Positions 5,451-9,054 of a stretch of 9,054 nt of DNA are shown one piece after another. The notes beneath the pieces were generated by a model, which did no database searches, was not told where the DNA came from, and worked only from the letters and a program-made list of their open reading frames with translations. The DNA is taken from contig JAICKM010000239.1 in assembly GCA_025927935.1 (NCBI GenBank), positions 1 to 9,054 of the forward strand, read 5' to 3'. Numbering within the stretch: the stretch's first letter is position 1; each line of letters opens with the position of its first letter. The position numbers and the translations under genes were made by a program. Source of the DNA: Chloroflexia bacterium. Its GTDB lineage: Bacteria > Chloroflexota > Chloroflexia > QHBQ01 > JADMIH01.

Positions 5451-6842
5451 ATGGGACCATCCGCACAGCCGGGTCTGAAAGTGTTAAATGTTATGCCGGC
5501 AGTAATCCGAAATCCAAAAACCAAGCTGCGGGGCTGCCACCTGGCCGGCCTGTTCGTTATTCTGGCTGCCGCGATGCTGCTCTGCTGGATGAACAGGCCC
5601 TGGTTTCGCACCTGGGTCGATCAGGCTACACTGCCCGCGGCACGGGCCACCTATAACCTCAACGACTATGCCGCCTTCGTCAACGCCGCGCGCATGATCC
5701 TGGCGGGCCACGGACAGGATCTCTACAACATCAACGCTCAACGGGCGACCGAACTACGGGATTGGGGCGCGCGCTTCGATCCGCAATTGGCCGTGCCGTT
5801 CGTCAATCCGCCCTGGTTCGCCGTGGCCTTGCTGCCGCTGGCCCCGCTGCCGATAGGCGCCGGTTTCCTGATCTGGCTGGCCGTCTGCTGTGGCCTGATC
5901 CTGGGCGCGGCGGCGTTGCTGGCGCGCTGGGCACGCCCGCCGCCGCTGGTCGGCGTTGCGTTTGTCCTATCCGTCGCCGGTTTCGTGCCCTTCTGGCGCA
6001 CGGCGATCCTGGGCCAGACGAGCGCGCTGGTGCTGTTCGGGATGGCCTGGGGCATCGTCAGCATAGCCGAAGGGCGCGCCCGGCGCGGCGGGCTGGCGCT
6101 GGCCCTGGTCGGCGTGAAGCCCCAGTTGTTGATCTTGCCGGTGCTGGCCCTGCTCATGGAGCGGCGCCGCCGGGCGTTGTTCTGGTGCGTCAGCGCAAGC
6201 CTCGTCCTGGTCGCCGTCACCTTGCCGATCATCGGCCTAGGCGCCGCCCCCGATTATATGAACTTGATGCGCAGCGCGGCCTATGCCGGCTATGAGAACC
6301 TGCCGCAGATGCAAAGCTGGCGCGCCTTGATCGAGGGCACGCTGGGTTTGCGGGGCAACCCCGCCGCCGTGCTCAACCTGGCGGGGATGCTGGCCGGGCT
6401 GGGCCTGGTGGGCTGGGCCTGGTGGGAACCGGCGCGCACACGCTGGGCCGGCGGCCCGCGCACCTGGGCCAGGCTGATCGAGCGCAACCCCGTGCAGAGT
6501 GACCCGAACTGGGACCTGCGCATGGCGCTGACCATCCTGGCGACCCAGCTTTTCACGCCGCACATGCACGTCCATGATCTGTTGATCTGGATCGTGCCGG
6601 GCGGGCTGCTGCTGCATCACCTGTACGCGCCGGGCGCCGCCTGGCGCATGGGCCGGCGGCGGCGGACCATCGGGTTCGTCAGCCTCTGGGCGGGCTACCT
6701 GGTGGTCTGGCCGGCCTGGCTGTTGCCCGATGCCCGGCTGGCCCTCTGGTTTAGTCTGCTGGTTTGCGGCTGGCTCGTCGCCGAGTTGCGCGCGGCCCGC
6801 CAGGAGAGGGCGCCCGCGTGGGCCAGAACCGCGACAACCTGA
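5451..6842 (+). CDS. GT87/DUF2029-type integral membrane glycosyltransferase, paralog 3
   Basis: 463 residues from ATG 5451, preceded by GAAGG (5443-5447) at a short 3-nt spacing; ATG 5493 (residue 15) is a possible alternative start. One N-terminal helix (about 30-48) is followed by an outer loop containing NDYAAFVNAARMILAG (residues 71-86, Asp72 and Arg81) and QDLYN (89-93). NPPWFAVALLPLAPLP (119-134), ILGQTSALVLFGMAW (186-200) and VGVKPQLLILP (220-230, Lys223) are standard family blocks. The C-terminal FTPHMHVHDLLIW (368-380) has His371, His375 and Asp376. All key motifs are present, so this paralog is probably active as a polyprenyl-phosphate-sugar transferase in the membrane. About ten further hydrophobic segments are seen. 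A charged cytoplasmic-looking stretch (about 326-356) precedes the last third. The stop overlaps the next gene by 25 nt. Donor sugar and acceptor cannot be deduced. Confidence 0.88.
   Translation: MGPSAQPGLKVLNVMPAVIRNPKTKLRGCHLAGLFVILAAAMLLCWMNRPWFRTWVDQATLPAARATYNLNDYAAFVNAARMILAGHGQDLYNINAQRATELRDWGARFDPQLAVPFVNPPWFAVALLPLAPLPIGAGFLIWLAVCCGLILGAAALLARWARPPPLVGVAFVLSVAGFVPFWRTAILGQTSALVLFGMAWGIVSIAEGRARRGGLALALVGVKPQLLILPVLALLMERRRRALFWCVSASLVLVAVTLPIIGLGAAPDYMNLMRSAAYAGYENLPQMQSWRALIEGTLGLRGNPAAVLNLAGMLAGLGLVGWAWWEPARTRWAGGPRTWARLIERNPVQSDPNWDLRMALTILATQLFTPHMHVHDLLIWIVPGGLLLHHLYAPGAAWRMGRRRRTIGFVSLWAGYLVVWPAWLLPDARLALWFSLLVCGWLVAELRAARQERAPAWARTATT
6803..6810 (+). promoter_or_regulatory. 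Ribosome binding site that sets the paralog 4 start
   Basis: GGAGAGGG lies 7 nt before GTG 6818. It is by far the best purine-rich match near the start of this gene. It favours GTG 6818 over the earlier in-frame 6764 and over ATG 6857, which has only a weak AGGT upstream. Confidence 0.6.
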
Positions 6843-8140
6843 TCCAGGTCAGCGGCATGGGACCCGGCTTTTTCACGAAAGTCGGCGCGGCCTGCTGCCT
6901 GTTGCTGCTGGTGGGCTACGGCATCCTCTGGAGCGGCACCGTGCAGCGCAACGGCGGCGCCGACGGCTATGTCCGCCATACCGAGTTCCTGTCCACGATG
7001 ACCGGCGCGGCCATCATCGCCGGGCCGCAGCCGGATCTGCTGTACGACCGCGACACCCAGGCCGCCGCGCAAGCGACCCTGCTGGCGAGTGAGGCCGATC
7101 CCGACCGGCTCATCCCCTATACCGCGCCTCCGTTTGCCGCCTTGCTCCTCGCCGGCCCCGTGCGTGCGGGCGCCTCGGCCAGCGTGCTCTTTACCGCCTG
7201 GGCCGTGCTGACGACCACGGCGGCGGGCTTGTGCATCGGGTTACTGGCCGGGCGCTGGGCCGCGCCGCAGGGCACCCCGTGGATGCTCATGCTGGCCGCC
7301 ACCTCGTTCCTGCCACTGATCTCGGCCCTGATGAGCGGGCAGAATCTCATGCCCGCCATCCTGGGCTGGGTGGGGCTGACAGTGGGCCTCAAATCGGGCC
7401 GGGATGGGCCTGCCGGGGCGGCGGGGGCGCTGACCGCGCTGGTACCCGCGCTCCTGCCCCTGTTGCTGCTACTGCTGATCATCACCCGGCGCTGGCGCGC
7501 GCTGGTCGCCCTGCTGGCGACCCTGGCCCTGGCCGCGCTGACCGTGGCGCCGCTGCTGGGATTGGATTGGCCCATGCGCTACGGTCACTGGTTGCGGGCC
7601 AGTGCCGGCCTGCCCGGACCCAACGGGCTGCCGGGCCTCCTGCCCTGGCCCGCGCCGGTGGCCGGCGCCCCCGGCGTGGACTCCGGCACCCTGCTGGCGG
7701 TCGGCTTTGCCCTGCTGGTGCTGCTCTGGACCTGGCTGCCCTGGCAGGGCGGCGCGGTCTGGCGGCCGGCCACCGTCGCGTGGGACCTGCGCTGGGCAAT
7801 CAGCCTGATCGTGGTGCTCTTGCCCGCACTAAGCCTGCAGCCGAACGTGCTGGCCCTGGCGATCATCCCCGGTTGGATCCTGGGCACCCATCTGGCGACG
7901 GGGCGGCTAGGGGTGCCGCGGCGGATGTACTGGCTCGTGTGGCTCTGGATCGGCTATGCGCTAGGCATGGCGGCCACCCTCGCCCCGGTGGGCACGCGGG
8001 GGATAGTCATCCTCTGGCTGGTGGGCGCGCTGGTCGGGCTGGCCTGGAATCTATGGAGCCGGCGCCTGGACGAGCCGCAATGGCCCGAACCGCCGGACGG
8101 GCAGCCGGACGCAGCCTGGCCGGAGGTGAGCGGTGGCTGA
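6818..8140 (+). CDS. GT87-like membrane protein lacking the family's key residues, paralog 4
   Basis: 440 residues from GTG 6818 (25-nt overlap with paralog 3), polytopic, with roughly ten hydrophobic segments. Overall order matches the other three: helix 1 (about 22-40), outer loop ending in PDLLYDRDTQ (72-81), PYTAPPFAALLLAGP (100-114), SGQNLMPAILGWVGL (173-187), RRWRAL (224-229) and AWDLRWAISL (321-330). The hallmark residues are changed, however. The D-x8-R motif aligns to Thr55 and Ala64 (HTEFLSTMTGAAIIAG). The KPQ motif aligns to VPA (209-211) in LTALVPALLP. The PH...HD segment aligns to PALSLQPNVLAL (336-347). The frame is intact and codon use matches the neighbours, so it is not an obvious pseudogene. 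It may be a non-catalytic partner of paralog 3 or an enzyme with different chemistry. A proline-rich acidic tail (418-437) is cytoplasmic or periplasmic. Family membership is inferred from alignment by eye. Confidence 0.75.
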   Translation: MGQNRDNLIQVSGMGPGFFTKVGAACCLLLLVGYGILWSGTVQRNGGADGYVRHTEFLSTMTGAAIIAGPQPDLLYDRDTQAAAQATLLASEADPDRLIPYTAPPFAALLLAGPVRAGASASVLFTAWAVLTTTAAGLCIGLLAGRWAAPQGTPWMLMLAATSFLPLISALMSGQNLMPAILGWVGLTVGLKSGRDGPAGAAGALTALVPALLPLLLLLLIITRRWRALVALLATLALAALTVAPLLGLDWPMRYGHWLRASAGLPGPNGLPGLLPWPAPVAGAPGVDSGTLLAVGFALLVLLWTWLPWQGGAVWRPATVAWDLRWAISLIVVLLPALSLQPNVLALAIIPGWILGTHLATGRLGVPRRMYWLVWLWIGYALGMAATLAPVGTRGIVILWLVGALVGLAWNLWSRRLDEPQWPEPPDGQPDAAWPEVSGG

Positions 8141-8148
8141 CGCCGCTC
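8128..8148. terminator. Hairpin spanning the two convergent stop codons
   Basis: GAGCGG (8128-8133) pairs with CCGCTC (8143-8148), and the stem extends inward by a T-G and a G-C pair to an 8-bp stem with loop GCTGA (8136-8140). It covers the stop of paralog 4 (8138-8140) and overlaps the stop of the reverse gene (8149-8147), which are separated by only 6 nt. No T-run is present on either strand. It is a plausible bidirectional end structure, but not a canonical intrinsic terminator. Confidence 0.3.
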
Positions 8149-8653
8149 AGGTGCGCCCGTACCAGGCGTGGCCGCACTGCGCGCAGGTGATCTCTTCCCA
8201 CACTGTGCCATCGACCGGCGCGCGCCGGAAGCGGAGGCTGCTGCCGGCTTCGGCGGCCCCGCAGCGCGCGCAAACGGCGGGTCGCCGGCGCAGCCGGTGG
8301 ATCAGCCGGTCGCCGCCGTGCAGCAGCAAGAACACCACCGAGAGGAAGATCCCGGCCAGGGCAGCGGCCGCCATCCAACTCATCGCCATGTTGTAGTTGC
8401 CCAGGTCGGCCCGTGAAGGCGCAGGCCCCAGGAGCCAGTCGCGCAGCACATGGGTCACTATCGTCAAGAAGACGCAGACGGTGCAGACGGCGATCATGAC
8501 GAGGGGCACCAGCACCGGGCGATCTTCCAGATAGTACTGGTAGCTCTGGCGGCGGGGTTGGACCGGGCGCTTGGGTGCGGCGGGCGCTGGGCCGCCAGTG
8601 GTATCGGCTCGATTGGCCCGGATACGGATTCCGCTATCCCCTTTGTCTTTCAA
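8147..8653 (-). CDS. Two-helix membrane protein with C-terminal zinc ribbon, function unknown
   Basis: 168 residues on the reverse strand. The start is a rare TTG at 8653-8651, supported by GGAG (8662-8659) spaced by 5 nt; no ATG lies nearby in frame. The first 45 residues are basic, Pro/Ala-rich and probably disordered and cytoplasmic. Two hydrophobic helices follow, residues about 47-70 (VLVPLVMIAVCTVCVFLTIV and on) and about 88-112. They are joined by a short outer loop and followed by a basic HRLRRRP, which places the tail inside by the positive-inside rule. The tail has CARCG (128-132) and CAQCG (157-161), a C-x2-C...C-x2-C set (Cys128, Cys131, Cys157, Cys160) expected to bind one zinc ion. 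I do not recognise a named family; zinc-ribbon tails of this kind can bind protein or nucleic acid, but no partner is visible. The gene converges on paralog 4 and diverges from the gene at 8861. Confidence 0.82.
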   Translation of the reverse strand: MKDKGDSGIRIRANRADTTGGPAPAAPKRPVQPRRQSYQYYLEDRPVLVPLVMIAVCTVCVFLTIVTHVLRDWLLGPAPSRADLGNYNMAMSWMAAAALAGIFLSVVFLLLHGGDRLIHRLRRRPAVCARCGAAEAGSSLRFRRAPVDGTVWEEITCAQCGHAWYGRT

Positions 8654-8658
8654 GGATG

Positions 8659-8662
8659 CTCC
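8659..8662 (-). promoter_or_regulatory. Ribosome binding site supporting the TTG start
   Basis: GGAG on the reverse strand, within TGGAGCATCC, sits 5 nt before TTG 8653. It decides the start of the zinc-ribbon membrane protein, which otherwise would have to begin well inside the reading frame. Confidence 0.6.
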
Positions 8663-8728
8663 AAACTAGCGACGAGGTCGGATCACCGGCGGGGCAAACA
8701 AGGCACGCTGGGCGGACAACCCACGCCT

Positions 8729-8757
8729 ACTATAGCACCCCTGGTCCCCCGGCACAA
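8729..8757 (-). promoter_or_regulatory. Candidate sigma70-type promoter of the zinc-ribbon gene
   Basis: On the reverse strand, TTGTGC (8757-8752) is followed after 17 nt by TATAGT (8734-8729), with TG plus one base directly before it, giving an extended -10. Transcription would start near 8722, with a leader of about 70 nt before TTG 8653. The spacing and extended -10 make this one of the better promoter candidates in the window. Confidence 0.5.
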
Positions 8758-8793
8758 GAGCCGAAAGGCCGGGATTCCCTGGCCCAGGTGGCC

Positions 8794-8823
8794 TTGCGGA
8801 CGGGCCGGGGCCGCGACTATAAT
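8794..8823 (+). promoter_or_regulatory. Candidate sigma70-type promoter of the rightmost gene
   Basis: TTGCGG (8794-8799) and a perfect TATAAT (8818-8823) are separated by 18 nt. Transcription would begin near 8830, leaving about 31 nt before ATG 8861. The -10 box overlaps the earlier in-frame ATG at 8822, which therefore could not be used from this promoter. It lies back to back with the reverse promoter at 8729-8757. Confidence 0.5.
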
Positions 8824-8860
8824 GAGCAAAGACACGCCGTCACCTTACCGGGAATGCGAG

Positions 8861-9054
8861 ATGCAGCCATCCACCAATCCGGCGGACCCCCGCGATCCGC
8901 CCCTGGCTTCCACAGCCGCCGATCCGGCCACCGCCGCTCCGCACTCGCAGGCATCCACGCTACGCCCCGGCTTCGGACGGCGCCTGGGCATCGCCCTGTG
9001 CCTGGCCCTGGTCGTGGCCTACGCTTTCATGGCCTTCAACCTCGTCCGCAACCC
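8861..9054 (+). CDS. N-terminal part of a membrane protein (partial)
   Basis: An open frame from ATG 8861 runs off the right edge, giving about 64 residues. The first 35 are hydrophilic and rich in Pro, Ala, Ser and Thr (MQPSTNPADPRDPPLASTAA and on), followed by LRPGFGRR and a hydrophobic segment, LGIALCLALVVAYAFMAFNL (about residues 43-62). The Arg pair just before the helix predicts the N-terminus is cytoplasmic and the helix is a signal anchor or first membrane span. GGGA about 8 nt upstream is a reasonable ribosome binding site. An in-frame ATG at 8822 exists but falls inside the TATAAT box and has no binding site. The composition resembles the start of the multi-pass glycosyltransferase-type proteins in this window, but the piece is too short to name a family. 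Confidence 0.65.
   Translation, partial: MQPSTNPADPRDPPLASTAADPATAAPHSQASTLRPGFGRRLGIALCLALVVAYAFMAFNLVRN

Noticed and set aside
7231..8190. 319-codon forward frame overlapping paralog 4
   Set aside because: Its product is Arg/Ala/Gly/Pro-rich, without membrane helices or motifs, and out of frame with the real membrane protein; it is a composition shadow.
8822..8860. Earlier in-frame ATG for the rightmost gene
   Set aside because: It overlaps the TATAAT box of the candidate promoter and lacks a ribosome binding site; ATG 8861 has GGGA upstream.
1..9054. CRISPR array, tRNA or rRNA genes, or transposase
   Set aside because: No evenly spaced direct repeats, no cloverleaf-like sequence and no transposase motif were seen by eye on either strand.

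Overview
This is a high-G+C window (coding parts about 70% G+C) from a bacterium that is most likely a member of the Chloroflexota, perhaps class Chloroflexia. That placement is an inference. It rests on the base composition, the dense array of GT87/DUF2029-type membrane glycosyltransferases and a palindromic repeat of the 'HSERSEES' type. No marker gene here fixes the lineage.

Layout: (1) 1-302 is the 3' end of a large polytopic membrane protein of GT-C/GT39-like type. It is followed 15 nt later by a 121-residue conserved-looking protein of unknown function, whose base composition (about 57% G+C) differs clearly from its neighbours. (2) 718-4104 is a tightly overlapping unit: purQ, then two GT87-type integral membrane glycosyltransferases (overlaps of 8 and 4 nt). 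(3) 4105-4464 is intergenic. It holds a 78-bp imperfect palindrome with 32-bp arms, a second small perfect hairpin, and a frame-disrupted small ORF whose stop overlaps the next start (ATGA). (4) 4465-5343 encodes an APH(6)/hydroxyurea-type small-molecule phosphotransferase with an altered catalytic loop. (5) A TATAAT box at 5407 precedes two more GT87-type genes (5451-6842 and 6818-8140) that overlap by 25 nt. The second has lost the motifs shared by the other three. (6) A convergent gene (8653-8147, TTG start) encodes a two-helix membrane protein with a C-terminal zinc ribbon. It is divergent from the start of another membrane protein (from 8861), and the 207-nt gap carries a candidate promoter for each direction.

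How the genes work together: the theme is envelope glycosylation. GT87 and GT39-like proteins are GT-C fold enzymes that use polyprenyl-phosphate sugars on the outer face of the membrane. Four GT87 paralogs plus a GT39-like tail and a further membrane-protein head suggest a locus for a surface glycan, glycolipid or glycoprotein; the product cannot be read from sequence. PurQ (purine synthesis) and the kinase-fold protein look like unrelated cargo that shares transcription with this set. The most interesting points are the degenerate fourth GT87 paralog, the kinase with a replaced HxDxxxxN motif, the broken small ORF and the palindromic repeat.
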